A DNA stretch of 51,052 nt from Streptomyces galbus. Lineage in GTDB: Bacteria > Actinomycetota > Actinomycetes > Streptomycetales > Streptomycetaceae. Of the stretch, positions 34,665 through 42,784 are shown in pieces. The first letter of the stretch is position 1. Every line of letters starts with the position of its first letter. The translations under genes and the position numbers were made by a program. A model generated the notes under the pieces. That model made no database searches, was not told the origin of the DNA, and worked only from the letters and a program-made list of their open reading frames with translations. The stretch is taken from contig NZ_SZPR01000037.1 of assembly GCF_005280195.1 (NCBI RefSeq), forward strand, positions 1 to 51,052, given 5' to 3'.

Positions 34665-35516
34665 GTGAGTGCACCCCTGCATCCCGACACCACGCCCTCC
34701 GCCCTGGACGTCGACGTCACGGCCGACGTGGAGGCCCTCTACTCGGACGGCATCACCGCCCGCAAGGGCGCCTTCGGGGTGGACTGGGCCGACGCGCTGC
34801 GCGCGGACGTCGACCGCGCCTTCGAGGAGGCGCTGTCCCGGCCCGGCGGCGCGGTGGGCCGCGGCCCGAACCGCTACTACGTCGAGATCCACCCCGAGCA
34901 GATCAGGGGCTTCGTGGAACTCGTGGACCACCCGTGGGTGCGCTCCGTGTGCGCCGCCGTGCTGGGCCCCGACTACCGCATCGTGGAGATCGGCTTCGAC
35001 GTGCCGCTGGAGGGAGCCGTGAACCAGCCCTGGCACCGGGACTTCCCGATGCCCGAGGAGACCCGCAGGGAACGGCGCCTGACCTCGCTGGCGTTCAACG
35101 TCACCACCGTGGACACCACCGAGGACATGGGCCCCTTCGAGATCGCGCCGGGCACCCAGTGGGACGACAGCCCCGAGTTCGACCACGGCATGTTCCCGCC
35201 CAGGGCGCACTACGGCCGCTACGAGGAGCGTGCCGTGCGCAAGTACCCGCAGCGCGGCGACATCTCCGCGCGGACCGCCCTGACGATCCACCGCGGCACC
35301 ACCAACCGCTCCCGGCTCTCCCGGCCCGTCCTGGTCCTGGGCGTCGACGGCCCCGAGGCGAGCAACGGGGAGCGGCACGACCTCGCCGTCACCCGCGGCT
35401 ACTGGGAGCGGCTGCCCGAGCGGGTCCGCCGCCACCTCGACTGCCCGGTCGTGGACGAACTGGTCCCCGTCACGCAGAAGCACACCATCGAGGGCCTCGT
35501 CATGGGCGACGCCTGA
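34665..35516 (+). CDS. Phytanoyl-CoA dioxygenase-like Fe(II)/2-oxoglutarate oxygenase
   Basis: The 283-residue protein has the iron facial triad of this family: His124 and Asp126 in QPWHRDF and the distal His209 in TIHRGTTNRS, with Arg216 or Arg220 likely to bind 2-oxoglutarate. Such enzymes hydroxylate small molecules or ectoine-like and lipid substrates. The GTG has GAGGAG seven bases upstream. It is divergent from a LacI regulator and has a palindromic operator in its promoter region, which suggests induction by its substrate or a related compound. No partner gene reveals the substrate. Confidence 0.88.
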   Translation: MSAPLHPDTTPSALDVDVTADVEALYSDGITARKGAFGVDWADALRADVDRAFEEALSRPGGAVGRGPNRYYVEIHPEQIRGFVELVDHPWVRSVCAAVLGPDYRIVEIGFDVPLEGAVNQPWHRDFPMPEETRRERRLTSLAFNVTTVDTTEDMGPFEIAPGTQWDDSPEFDHGMFPPRAHYGRYEERAVRKYPQRGDISARTALTIHRGTTNRSRLSRPVLVLGVDGPEASNGERHDLAVTRGYWERLPERVRRHLDCPVVDELVPVTQKHTIEGLVMGDA

Positions 35517-35574
35517 CCCGAGCGCCCACGCCGGCGCGACGGCCCGGCCGGCGTCCGCGACGGGATGACACCCT

Positions 35575-35596
35575 GTCGGAGCAGAATGGCTCCGAC
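35575..35596 (+). terminator. Hairpin after the dioxygenase gene
   Basis: GTCGGAGC and GCTCCGAC are perfect inverted 8-bp arms around AGAATG, 58 bp after the dioxygenase stop codon. A terminator is likely. Confidence 0.55.
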
Positions 35597-35613
35597 TCGT
35601 GGCCGAATGATCG

Positions 35614-35641
35614 TATGACGGGGGCCCGGTCGGGGTAGAAC
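35614..35641 (+). promoter_or_regulatory. Putative promoter of the cold-shock gene
   Basis: TATGAC (35614-35619), 16 bases, then TAGAAC (35636-35641) give a weak -35/-10 pair. The transcript would carry a leader of about 75 bases with a GC-rich hairpin at 35647-35678, a feature often seen before cold-shock genes. Confidence 0.35.
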
Positions 35642-35723
35642 GGACGCCGGGGCCCTTCCCGCGAGGGAGGGACCCCGGTTACTCACCCCTGCCGGCACCC
35701 CCGGCAAGATCGAAGGACGCAGT

Positions 35724-35927
35724 ATGGCCAGCGGCACCGTGAAGTGGTTCAACTCCGAAAAGGGCTTCGGCTTCATCGCCCAGGACGGCGGAGGACCGGA
35801 CGTCTTCGCCCACTACTCCAACATCTCCGGCACCGGGTACCGCGAGCTGGTCGAGGGTGAGGCGGTCACGTTCGACGTCACCCAGGGCCAGAAGGGCCCG
35901 CAGGCGGAGAACATCGTCCGCGGCTGA
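35724..35927 (+). CDS. Cold-shock protein, CspA family
   Basis: The 67-residue OB-fold protein has both RNA-binding motifs, RNP1 (KGFGFI) and RNP2 (DVFAHY), directly after the opening MASGTVKWFNSEKG. It binds single-stranded RNA and DNA and acts as a chaperone for nucleic acids. The ATG has GAAGGA six bases upstream. It stands alone with a long leader and a very strong terminator after it. Streptomyces have many paralogues, so it is not possible to say which one this is. Confidence 0.95.
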   Translation: MASGTVKWFNSEKGFGFIAQDGGGPDVFAHYSNISGTGYRELVEGEAVTFDVTQGQKGPQAENIVRG

Positions 35928-35941
35928 CGTTCCGAACTTTC

Positions 35942-35980
35942 CCGTCGGCCCCTTCGACACCCCGTCGAAGGGGCCGACGG
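35942..35980 (+). terminator. Strong terminator after the cold-shock gene
   Basis: A perfect 17-bp stem (CCGTCGGCCCCTTCGAC and its complement) with an ACCCC loop begins 15 bases after the stop codon. Confidence 0.9.
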
Positions 35981-36055
35981 CGTTCCGGGGGAGAGGCGGT
36001 CGGCTCGCCTCGGGGCCCTCTGCCGGACCGTTCCCGGCCATCGGTCCGTCCGCGC

Positions 36056-36691
36056 TCACGGCCTCGGCCGGAGCGCGTCGACGAGGAGGTCGAGCAGGCG
36101 GTCCGTGCGCTGCTGCGGCGCGCCGTCCATGATCGCGGCGAACACCCCGACGAGCAGTGTGGCCACGTCGTCCGGGTCGACGTCGGCGCGCAGCGTGCCG
36201 GCGGCCGCGCCCCGTTCGAGGATCGTGCCGACCGTCGCGGTGACGCGCTCCCGCGAGGGGGCGGCGATGCGCCCGGAGGCGAGCGCGGTGCGCAAGGTGT
36301 CCATCATCCCGCGCTTGGTGGCGACGAACGCGGCGTACCGGCCCGTCCAGGCGCGGAGCGCGATGTCGGCGGGGTGCTCCGCCAGCAGTTCCGGCGCGCT
36401 CGCGGTGACGGCGTCGAGCTCGCTCGCGTAGACGGCGTCGACGAGGTCCTCGCGGGTGGGGAAGTGCCGGTAGAGGGTGCCGATGCCCACGCCGGCCGCC
36501 CGGGCGATGGCCTCCAGCGTGACCGGGCCCTCGGCCGCGGCGAACGCGGCCTGCGCGACGGCGATCAGCTTTTCCCGGTTGCGCCGCGCGTCCCGCCGGA
36601 CCGGCCGGCCCGGGGGAACGGCCGGGTCGGCACCACCCGTGGCATCGATGGGATCGGTCGGGTCGGGGGCAGGGGAATGTGACGCGAACAA
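36056..36691 (-). CDS. TetR-family transcriptional repressor
   Basis: The 211-residue protein has an N-terminal arginine-rich tail, then the TetR helix-turn-helix (VTLEAIARAAGVGIGTLYRHF, typical; residues about 55-76), then an all-helical ligand domain. The start is TTG at 36691, ten bases after GGAGG; no better in-frame start exists downstream before the HTH. It is divergent from the aldo/keto reductase. Two identical-type palindromes lie in the gap; one covers its own ribosome site and the other the reductase promoter spacer. It thus probably represses both genes until an unknown ligand binds. Confidence 0.92.
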   Translation of the reverse strand: MFASHSPAPDPTDPIDATGGADPAVPPGRPVRRDARRNREKLIAVAQAAFAAAEGPVTLEAIARAAGVGIGTLYRHFPTREDLVDAVYASELDAVTASAPELLAEHPADIALRAWTGRYAAFVATKRGMMDTLRTALASGRIAAPSRERVTATVGTILERGAAAGTLRADVDPDDVATLLVGVFAAIMDGAPQQRTDRLLDLLVDALRPRP

Positions 36692-36693
36692 AA

Positions 36694-36707
36694 CGGAGGC
36701 ACCTCCG
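36694..36707. promoter_or_regulatory. TetR operator 1
   Basis: CGGAGGCACCTCCG is a palindrome with a 2-bp centre that overlaps the ribosome-binding site of the tetR-type gene. Confidence 0.75.
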
Positions 36708-36719
36708 GTACTGCTACGG

Positions 36720-36748
36720 TTGACGTAACGGAGGCTCCTCCGTATCTC
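36720..36748 (+). promoter_or_regulatory. Promoter of the aldo/keto reductase with TetR operator 2 in the spacer
   Basis: TTGACG (36720-36725) and TATCTC (36743-36748) are 17 bp apart. The palindrome CGGAGGCTCCTCCG (36729-36742), a near copy of operator 1, fills the spacer almost exactly, so a bound repressor would block polymerase. Confidence 0.75.
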
Positions 36749-36775
36749 TCCAGTCTTTCACGAGAGCAGGCAGCC

Positions 36776-37702
36776 ATGACCCCCGGAAGCACTCCCGCCC
36801 CCGCTCCGCGCCCCGGAGGGACCGCCCGGCTCGCAGGCCGCACGGTCTCCCGCATCGGGTACGGCGCGATGCAGCTCGAGCGCCTGCGCGACCGCCGCGA
36901 CGAGGCCGTCGCCCTGCTGCGCCGCGCCGTCGAACTGGGCGTCGACCACGTGGACACCGCCGAGTTCTACGGCGCCGGATTCGTCAACGACGTGATCCGC
37001 GAGGCCCTGCGCCCCGCGGACGACGTCATGGTCGTCACCAAGGTGGGGGCCGACCCGAATCCGGGCGGGCGCATCCCCCTGCGCCCGGCCCAGCGGCCCG
37101 AGGAACTGCGCGCCAGTGTCGAGGACAACCTGCGCAGCCTCGGCGTCGAGCGGCTGGACGTCGTCAACCTGCGCCGCCTGGACACCGGACCCGGACTGCG
37201 GCCCGAGGGCGACCAGGTCGTCGGCCTCGACGACCAGCTCGCGGCGATGACCGCCCTGCGCGACGAGGGCAAGATCGGCGCGATCGGCCTGAGCAACGTC
37301 GGCCTCGACACCCTGCGCCGCGCCCTGCCCGCCGGCATCGCCTGCGTGCAGAACGCCTACGCCGTCGTCGCCCGTGACGACGAGGACCTGCTGGAGCTCT
37401 GCGCGGCCGAGGACATCGCCTGGGTGCCGTTCTTCCCCCTCGGCGGGGCCTTCCCCGGCCTGCCCAAGGCGACCGACGAGCCGGCGGTGCACGCCGTGGC
37501 CGCGTCCCTGGGCGTCACTCCGTCCCAGGTCGGCCTCGCCTGGCTGCTTCACCACGCCCCCCACGTGCTGCTCATCCCCGGCACCGCCGACGCCGCCCAC
37601 CTCGCGGAGAACATCGCGGTGGGCGACATCGCCCTCGATGCCACGGCCCTGGCCGCCCTGGACGCCGTCACGTCCCGCTCGTACGACGTCCCGATCGGCT
37701 GA
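36776..37702 (+). CDS. Aldo/keto reductase
   Basis: The 308-residue protein has the AKR barrel with catalytic Asp and Tyr in VDTAEFYGAGFV and Lys in MVVTKVGADP. The usual active-site His in the strand motif xLHRxD is replaced by Arg in VVNLRRLD, a change seen in a branch of these reductases. It would use NADPH to reduce carbonyl compounds. The promoter contains a TetR operator, so it is likely induced by an electrophile or drug. The ATG at 36776 has AGCAGGCAGCC upstream, a weak ribosome site. Confidence 0.92.
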   Translation: MTPGSTPAPAPRPGGTARLAGRTVSRIGYGAMQLERLRDRRDEAVALLRRAVELGVDHVDTAEFYGAGFVNDVIREALRPADDVMVVTKVGADPNPGGRIPLRPAQRPEELRASVEDNLRSLGVERLDVVNLRRLDTGPGLRPEGDQVVGLDDQLAAMTALRDEGKIGAIGLSNVGLDTLRRALPAGIACVQNAYAVVARDDEDLLELCAAEDIAWVPFFPLGGAFPGLPKATDEPAVHAVAASLGVTPSQVGLAWLLHHAPHVLLIPGTADAAHLAENIAVGDIALDATALAALDAVTSRSYDVPIG

Positions 37703-37713
37703 CGACCCCCGGT

Positions 37714-37729
37714 ACCGTCAGCCGACGGT
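37714..37729. terminator. Short hairpin between convergent genes
   Basis: ACCGTC and GACGGT are perfect 6-bp arms around AGCC, 11 bases after the reductase stop and 20 before the end of the convergent gene. It is a weak candidate terminator. Confidence 0.4.
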
Positions 37730-37749
37730 CGCTCGTCGTGACCCGCGGC

Positions 37750-38787
37750 TCACCCCCGCCCGGCGGGCCGTCGACCGGCCTCGTCGACGACGGCGAGTTC
37801 CAGCTCCGCCTCGCCGGACAGCAGCGTCCCGGCCTTCCCGTACGAGGTGTCCTTGACGAGGTAGCTGCGGGAGCCGAGGAAGGAGTAGTCCTCGGTGTCG
37901 AAGACCCACTCGGTCCGCACGCCGTGGCGCACGTCGTCGCGGGCGATGCCGAGACCGCGGCGGCCGATCGCGTCGTGGGCCCGCGGGGCCGGGGCGACGC
38001 CGGGGATCCTCGCGGCGGCCCGGTAGAGTGCGGCGGCCGTACGGGGCGGCATCATCCGGCCGAGCAGGGACCCGATCTCCTCGAACACCGCCTGGTCCCG
38101 TTCGCGGGCCTCCGCCTGCGGCGTCCTGGCGTACAGGTACGCCAGCAGGTCGTCCGGATCGGTGGGCAGGGAGCTGAGCCAGCGGTAGGTCGGCCTGCTC
38201 AGCCCGGCCGGGGTGCCGTCGGTGTCGCCGAACTCGGCGTTGATCGGCGAGATCCGGCCGTTCTCCCGGACCAGACCGAGCTTGCGCAGCGGTCCCGGCT
38301 CCTGCGCGAGCCACGTCTCCCGGTCCGTCAGGGGGCCGACGACGGCCTTCCCGCTGGTGAGGTCGGCCCCGCGGGTCTTCTCCCGGGTGTAGACGAACTG
38401 GTCGTCGCGCACCGGGGGAGTGGTGCGCCCCTCGGCGGCGTCGGAGATGCGGCCCAGCAGGGCCGCGGCGGGCCGCATGTCCGTGGCCGCGCGGTGCGAG
38501 GCGGTGCCGGAGGGCTCCCGGCCACCGTCGTGCAGGGCCACGCCCACGGCCAGCACGCCGGCCAGGGTCAGCGCCGTCGCCGGCGCCAGGAGCGCGGGCC
38601 GCAGCAGTCGGCGGGCCGGGCGGGAACGTGTCGACCGGTCCCGTTCGATGTGGTGCATCAGCAGTTCCTTGTGACGGAGGTGCTGCTCGCGCGGGAGGTC
38701 CCAGTCGGCCGGGGCCGGCAGCAGGCGGGCGATCTCCTCACGGTCGCCGTTCGGCTGCGGGGAAGCACCGGTGGTCTCGTCGTTCAT
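37750..38787 (-). CDS. Membrane-anchored CU044_5270-type protein, partner of the ECF sigma factor
   Basis: The 345-residue protein has a cytoplasmic N-terminus (about 70 residues), one hydrophobic helix (about 68-90: LLAPATALTLAGVLAVGVAL) and a large extracytoplasmic part with DQFVYTREKTRG and similar. That layout fits the family named CU044_5270, found after ECF sigma genes. The ATG overlaps the stop of the sigma gene by four bases (ATGA), and GGAGGAG lies a few bases upstream. It probably senses an envelope signal and holds the sigma factor, but a classic zinc anti-sigma motif is not present, so the mechanism is inference. Confidence 0.82.
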   Translation of the reverse strand: MNDETTGASPQPNGDREEIARLLPAPADWDLPREQHLRHKELLMHHIERDRSTRSRPARRLLRPALLAPATALTLAGVLAVGVALHDGGREPSGTASHRAATDMRPAAALLGRISDAAEGRTTPPVRDDQFVYTREKTRGADLTSGKAVVGPLTDRETWLAQEPGPLRKLGLVRENGRISPINAEFGDTDGTPAGLSRPTYRWLSSLPTDPDDLLAYLYARTPQAEARERDQAVFEEIGSLLGRMMPPRTAAALYRAAARIPGVAPAPRAHDAIGRRGLGIARDDVRHGVRTEWVFDTEDYSFLGSRSYLVKDTSYGKAGTLLSGEAELELAVVDEAGRRPAGRG

Positions 38788-39410
38788 GTGAGCTCCTCCC
38801 GTACGGGCAGGGCCGCGATCGCGGCCGCACTTGTCATCTCTCCGCGGGCGGTGGGTGGTTCCCGGTCCTCCTCCGCGAACCGGGCGAGCTTCTTGCGGGC
38901 CCGCGAGAGGCGGGACCGTACGGTGCCGACGGCGATGCCGAGCGCTTCCGCCGTCTGCCGGTAGTCCAGGCCGGACCACACGCACAGCGCCAGGACCTCC
39001 TGTTCCTGGCGCCGCAGCCGGCCCAGTGCGGCGTGCACGGCCAGCAGGCGTCGCGCGTCGTCGATGCGCCCGATGGTCCGGGGCGCGAAGTCCTCCTGCG
39101 CCGGCGGCTGCGGCTGGCGCGCCAGGAACAGACGTCGTCTGCGCTGCGCCCGGCGGGCGTTGTCGGCCTTGTGGGTGGCGATCCCCAGCAGCCAGGGCAG
39201 CAGGGAGCCGCCGTCCTCGTGCACCCGCGTGCGGGTGCGCCACGCGGCCAGGAAGGTGTCGGACATGATCTCTTCGGCTGTCGACCAGTCGCCCGTCAGC
39301 CGCAACGCGTGGTTGTAGACGGCACGGGCGAAATCCTCGTACAGCTGGGCGAACGCCTCGCGGTCCCCCTCGCGCACACGGCGGCGCACATCGTTCTCTG
39401 AGTCCCTCAC
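38784..39410 (-). CDS. ECF-type RNA polymerase sigma factor
   Basis: The 208-residue protein has sigma regions 2 (FAQLYEDFARAVYNHALRL; AEEIMSDTFLAAWRTR) and 4 (RQEQEVLALCVWSGLDYRQTA is the start of it, then GIAVGTVRSRLSRAR). The GTG start at 39410 has GGAGAG eight bases upstream; a GTG at 39458 is less likely. Its stop codon overlaps the start of its partner gene. It presumably activates genes for an envelope response. The target promoters are not seen in this window. Confidence 0.9.
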   Translation of the reverse strand: MRDSENDVRRRVREGDREAFAQLYEDFARAVYNHALRLTGDWSTAEEIMSDTFLAAWRTRTRVHEDGGSLLPWLLGIATHKADNARRAQRRRRLFLARQPQPPAQEDFAPRTIGRIDDARRLLAVHAALGRLRRQEQEVLALCVWSGLDYRQTAEALGIAVGTVRSRLSRARKKLARFAEEDREPPTARGEMTSAAAIAALPVREELT

Positions 39411-39580
39411 GACCACTTCTCTCCGCGACAGCCGAGGAGTTCCTGTGGCCCGCGTCACGCTCCGCTCGTCCGCTCGCCCGGCCCGACCGGCACGCGCCGC
39501 CCTGAGGGCACCTCGTACTCGGACGTCCTATCACCAGGCCGGTCGGCGACGGCTCGACAGGGTGGCCGCACTGCGGCAAC

Positions 39581-39610
39581 GCCCGGCCCTCCCACCGGGG
39601 AGGACCGGGC
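39581..39610 (-). terminator. Terminator after the small exported protein gene
   Basis: GCCCGGCCCTCCC pairs with GGGAGGACCGGGC over 13 bp with one mismatch and a 4-base loop, about 50 bp beyond the stop codon of the leftward gene at 39660. Confidence 0.65.
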
Positions 39611-39659
39611 GCTGCTCCACTCTTCGCCGCACGGTTGCCGGCGGCGGCCGCTCCGCGTC

Positions 39660-40124
39660 TCAGCGGTAGTAGTAGGCCTTCGCCTCGATCGTGTGCGCCT
39701 TGCCGCGCAGGTAGATGCGCATGTAGTACGACGTGCCGGACGACGCGTTCGCCTTCACCGTCATCCAGCCGCCGTTGCAGTAGCCCCAGCCGCCCTTCTT
39801 GACGACCTTCTTGTCGCGGGTCCGCACCACGTCGATCTTGTACTTGGTGCCGTCACCGCCGTTCCAGCAGCGCGCGTTGACGCCGAGCGTGCTGCTGCGC
39901 GGGACGAAGTCGGGCGTCGCCCAGTACTTGGTGGGGCGGTGGCTCTTCGGACCCCAGATCCGGTGCCAGCTGCCGCTCGCGGCCGAAGCGTCGGTCCGCG
40001 AAACGGCGGTGCCCGGTGCGCTGTGCACCGCCGGCGACGCCTGGGCGGCCGGAGCGGCCACCGCGAAGCCGGTGCCCAGCGCAAGCGAAGCCGTCGCCAG
40101 GGCGAGGCTCTTTCGTGCCGTCAT
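39660..40124 (-). CDS. Small exported protein with two cysteines, function unknown
   Basis: The 154-residue product has a Sec signal peptide (basic TARKS, hydrophobic core, cleavage near APAAQA). The mature part of about 120 residues is basic and aromatic-rich, with ARCWNGG and WGYCNGGW, whose two cysteines probably form one disulfide. It looks like a compact beta-rich domain. The ATG at 40124 has AAAGGA nine bases upstream. No family was recognised; an inhibitor, toxin or wall-binding role would all fit. A terminator follows it. Confidence 0.75.
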   Translation of the reverse strand: MTARKSLALATASLALGTGFAVAAPAAQASPAVHSAPGTAVSRTDASAASGSWHRIWGPKSHRPTKYWATPDFVPRSSTLGVNARCWNGGDGTKYKIDVVRTRDKKVVKKGGWGYCNGGWMTVKANASSGTSYYMRIYLRGKAHTIEAKAYYYR

Positions 40125-40374
40125 CGTGTCGCATCCTTTCCCGGAGCACGGCCGGGTCCCCCCGTTGGGCACCCCGTGTCGACCGTGTCCGCGGCGCGGC
40201 GTCCGGCGGTCGGCCGCCGGGCCGTCGTGCTGGTCCAAGAAGCTACGGGCGGCCCGTCCGCGGCCGCGTCCGGCGACGGATGGAACTCCCGCCGGACCCA
40301 CGGCGGTAGGAGCCCGCTCCCTCAACCTTCCGCGGTACCGCGGCAGTTCGACGTGACGCCGCGCGCCCCGCGGC

Positions 40375-40380
40375 TACGCT
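40375..40380 (+). promoter_or_regulatory. Putative -10 of a leaderless transcript for the histidine kinase
   Basis: TACGCT ends six bases before the ATG, and no ribosome-binding site precedes the start. This spacing fits transcription starting at or next to the ATG, common in Streptomyces. The -35 is not clear. Confidence 0.4.
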
Positions 40381-40386
40381 GCGGTG

Positions 40387-41556
40387 ATGCGGATCCGCCC
40401 CCTGAACCGTGCCGGTCCGGCCGCCGACGCGGTGATCGCCGTGGCGCTCACCACCGTGGCCGTGCTCCTCGGGCAGGAGGCCACACGTCAGGGCTGGTCC
40501 GCGCTCGACGCGCCCGCGTACGCGCTCGTCGGCCTGGTCAACCTGCCGCTCGCGCTGCGCAGCAGGACGCCGGTCGCGGTCTGCGCCTTCGTCCACGTCG
40601 TGTGGGTCTGCTACGTCACCGCCGGCTACTGGCCCGTCGTGAACACCTTCGGGCCGATGCTCGCCGTCTACACGGTCGCCTCGCTGCGTTCCGTGCGCAC
40701 GTCCGTCACCTGCGCCGCCTCGATGGCCGCGATCTGGATCTACGCGGGGGTGGTCAGCCGCAGCGACTCCATGGCGTCCGTCGTCGGCCAGGCCCTGGTC
40801 TTCCCCGCGGTGCTGTGGCGCTTCGGCCTCACAGCCCGCCGTGCCGCCGAACTCGCCCGCAGGCTGCGGGAGGAGCAGGCCGAACGGACCCGCCGGGAAC
40901 TGGCCGAGGAGCGCGGCAGGATCGCGCGCGAGCTGCACGACGTGGTGGCCCACCACATGTCGGTCATATCGGTGCAGGCGGGCCTGGCCGGATTCGTCTT
41001 CGACTCCGACCGCGACACGGCGCGTGCCGCGCTCTCCACGATCTCGGGCACCAGCGCGGAGGCCCTCGACGAACTCCGCCGCATGCTGCGGGTGTTGCGG
41101 ACCCCGGACGAGGACGGCCTTCCGGCCGCGCCCATGCCGGGCCTGGCGCGTCTGGGGGAGATGGTCGAGCGCGTACGGTCCGGTGGCGTGCGGGTCGACC
41201 TGCGGACGGAGGGCGCGGTCCGTCCGCTCGCGCCCGGCGTCGAGCTGTGCGCGTACCGCGTCGTGCAGGAGGCGCTGACCAACGTGCTCAAGCATGCACC
41301 CGGGGCCAGCGCGAGTGTGCAACTGCGTTACGGAACACGCCAGTTGGAGGTGACCGTCGCGGACGACGGACAGGGGGCGGTTTCGGACAAGGTGCGTCCG
41401 GGCGGCGGGCACGGGTTGATCGGCATGCGGGAAAGGGCAAAGCTCTACGGTGGGCAGGTCGACATCGGCCCACGGAGCGAGGGGGGATTCGCGGTGCGCC
41501 TGACCCTGCCCACCTCCGCGCAGGCCGCAGGCGAGGGAGAAGACTTATCGGGATGA
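40387..41556 (+). CDS. Sensor histidine kinase, NarL-type (HisKA_3)
   Basis: The 389-residue protein has four or five membrane helices in its first 145 residues with very short loops, then a dimerisation helix with the phospho-acceptor His184 in RIARELHDVVAHHMS, and a GHKL ATPase (VVQEALTNVLKHAPG; DDGQGA; GHGLIGMRERAKLYGG). The sensor is embedded in the membrane, as in kinases answering lipid or cell-wall stress. The ATG has no ribosome site. Its stop overlaps the start of the response regulator by four bases (ATGA), so the pair is coupled. The signal is unknown. Confidence 0.93.
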   Translation: MRIRPLNRAGPAADAVIAVALTTVAVLLGQEATRQGWSALDAPAYALVGLVNLPLALRSRTPVAVCAFVHVVWVCYVTAGYWPVVNTFGPMLAVYTVASLRSVRTSVTCAASMAAIWIYAGVVSRSDSMASVVGQALVFPAVLWRFGLTARRAAELARRLREEQAERTRRELAEERGRIARELHDVVAHHMSVISVQAGLAGFVFDSDRDTARAALSTISGTSAEALDELRRMLRVLRTPDEDGLPAAPMPGLARLGEMVERVRSGGVRVDLRTEGAVRPLAPGVELCAYRVVQEALTNVLKHAPGASASVQLRYGTRQLEVTVADDGQGAVSDKVRPGGGHGLIGMRERAKLYGGQVDIGPRSEGGFAVRLTLPTSAQAAGEGEDLSG

Positions 41557-42230
41557 CCAGGGTGCTAGTCGTCGACGACCAGTTCCTGATCCGTGCCGGA
41601 CTCGCCGGGCTGCTGCGCGCGGCGCCCGGCATCGAGGTGGTCGGCGAGGCGGGGGACGGCGAGGAGGCCGTCGCCCTGGCCGCACAGACCCGTCCCGACG
41701 TGATCCTGATGGACATCCGGATGCCCGGCATGAGCGGCATCGCGGCCACCGAAAAGATCCTCGCCGACGCGCCGGACCCGCTGCCCCGGGTCCTCGTCCT
41801 GACTACCTTCGACCTGGACGAGTACGTCTACGGCGCCCTGCGCGCCGGTGCCTGCGGCTTCCTGCTCAAGGACTCGGGGCCCGAGCGGCTGCTCGCCGCG
41901 GTGGCGGCGGTCGGCGCGGGAGACACGCTCTTCGCGCCCAGCGTCACGCGCCGCCTGGTCGAGGCGTTCGCCCGCCACGGCGGGAACACCGGGAGGGCGG
42001 ACGAACCGCCGCCCGACCTCGGCACGCTGACCGCGCGAGAGAGGGAGGTGCTCAAGCTGACCGCCAGGGGCATGTCCAACCTGGAGATCGCGGGCGAGTT
42101 GTTCATCAGCGAGGCGACCGTCAAGACGCACCTCAACCGCACGATGACCAAGCTGGACCTGAGCAGCAGGGCACAGGCCGTGGTGGTGGCGTACGAGACC
42201 GGCCTGGTCACCCCGGGGTGCGCGGGCTGA
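41553..42230 (+). CDS. Response regulator, NarL/LuxR type
   Basis: The 225-residue protein has a receiver domain with phosphorylation site Asp54 (VILMDIRMPGMSG) and Lys in FLLKDSG, followed by a LuxR-type helix-turn-helix (LTAREREVLKLTARGMSNLEI and ISEATVKTHLNRTMTKL are its signature). It overlaps the kinase gene and is surely its partner. The genes it controls are not evident; no direct repeat site was found close by. Confidence 0.95.
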   Translation: MTRVLVVDDQFLIRAGLAGLLRAAPGIEVVGEAGDGEEAVALAAQTRPDVILMDIRMPGMSGIAATEKILADAPDPLPRVLVLTTFDLDEYVYGALRAGACGFLLKDSGPERLLAAVAAVGAGDTLFAPSVTRRLVEAFARHGGNTGRADEPPPDLGTLTAREREVLKLTARGMSNLEIAGELFISEATVKTHLNRTMTKLDLSSRAQAVVVAYETGLVTPGCAG

Positions 42231-42265
42231 CCGACCGGCCTGCCGGCGCATGACATCCTGGCCCC

Positions 42266-42751
42266 GTGCTCCTGAACGACCTCTCCAGCGGCGTCGACCT
42301 CCGCCCGGTGCGCTACCAGTTCGCCACCGCCTCCGGTGACGCCTTCGACGACAACTGGCTGGTCGTCGAAGGCACGGTGGCGACGCCCGAGGGAACGTGG
42401 TCCTTCACGGATCCGTGTCTGCTCGTCGACGAGGCCCGCGAGGTGTCCGCGTGGCTGCGCGCGGTGGCCGCGGGGACGGTGGCGGTCACGGAACCCGACG
42501 CTGAGGGCGAGCTGACACCGGACACGTGCTTCATCGAGCCGGTCGTGGCTCTGAGCCTCGCCGGCCGGAGCGAGGCCGGGACCGCGGTGGTCCGCGTCCA
42601 CCTGTCCCTGGAGGCGGCACCCCCGTGGCAGCAGGGTGAAGACATGCCTGACATCTACCAGTACGCCGTCGAGGTCGAGGCGGACACCGCGGCGCTCCGG
42701 CACGCGGCGGACGAGTGGGACCTCTCCCTGTCCTCGTTCCCGACCCGCTGA
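42266..42751 (+). CDS. WapI-family immunity-like protein
   Basis: This 161-residue protein resembles, from memory, the WapI family of immunity proteins: it has an opening VDLRPVRYQF, then DNWLVVEGTV, WSFTDPCLLVDEARE and a late VRVHLSLEAAPPW before a helical end. Such proteins neutralise contact or polymorphic toxins, but no toxin gene lies nearby. The GTG start lacks a ribosome site, and CATCCT six bases before it could be a -10 for a leaderless transcript. It follows the response regulator by 35 bp but probably is a separate unit. The family name is moderately certain. Confidence 0.65.
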   Translation: MLLNDLSSGVDLRPVRYQFATASGDAFDDNWLVVEGTVATPEGTWSFTDPCLLVDEAREVSAWLRAVAAGTVAVTEPDAEGELTPDTCFIEPVVALSLAGRSEAGTAVVRVHLSLEAAPPWQQGEDMPDIYQYAVEVEADTAALRHAADEWDLSLSSFPTR

Positions 42752-42784
42752 CCGACCACCTGCCGCGCCGAACCGCCGTCCGGC

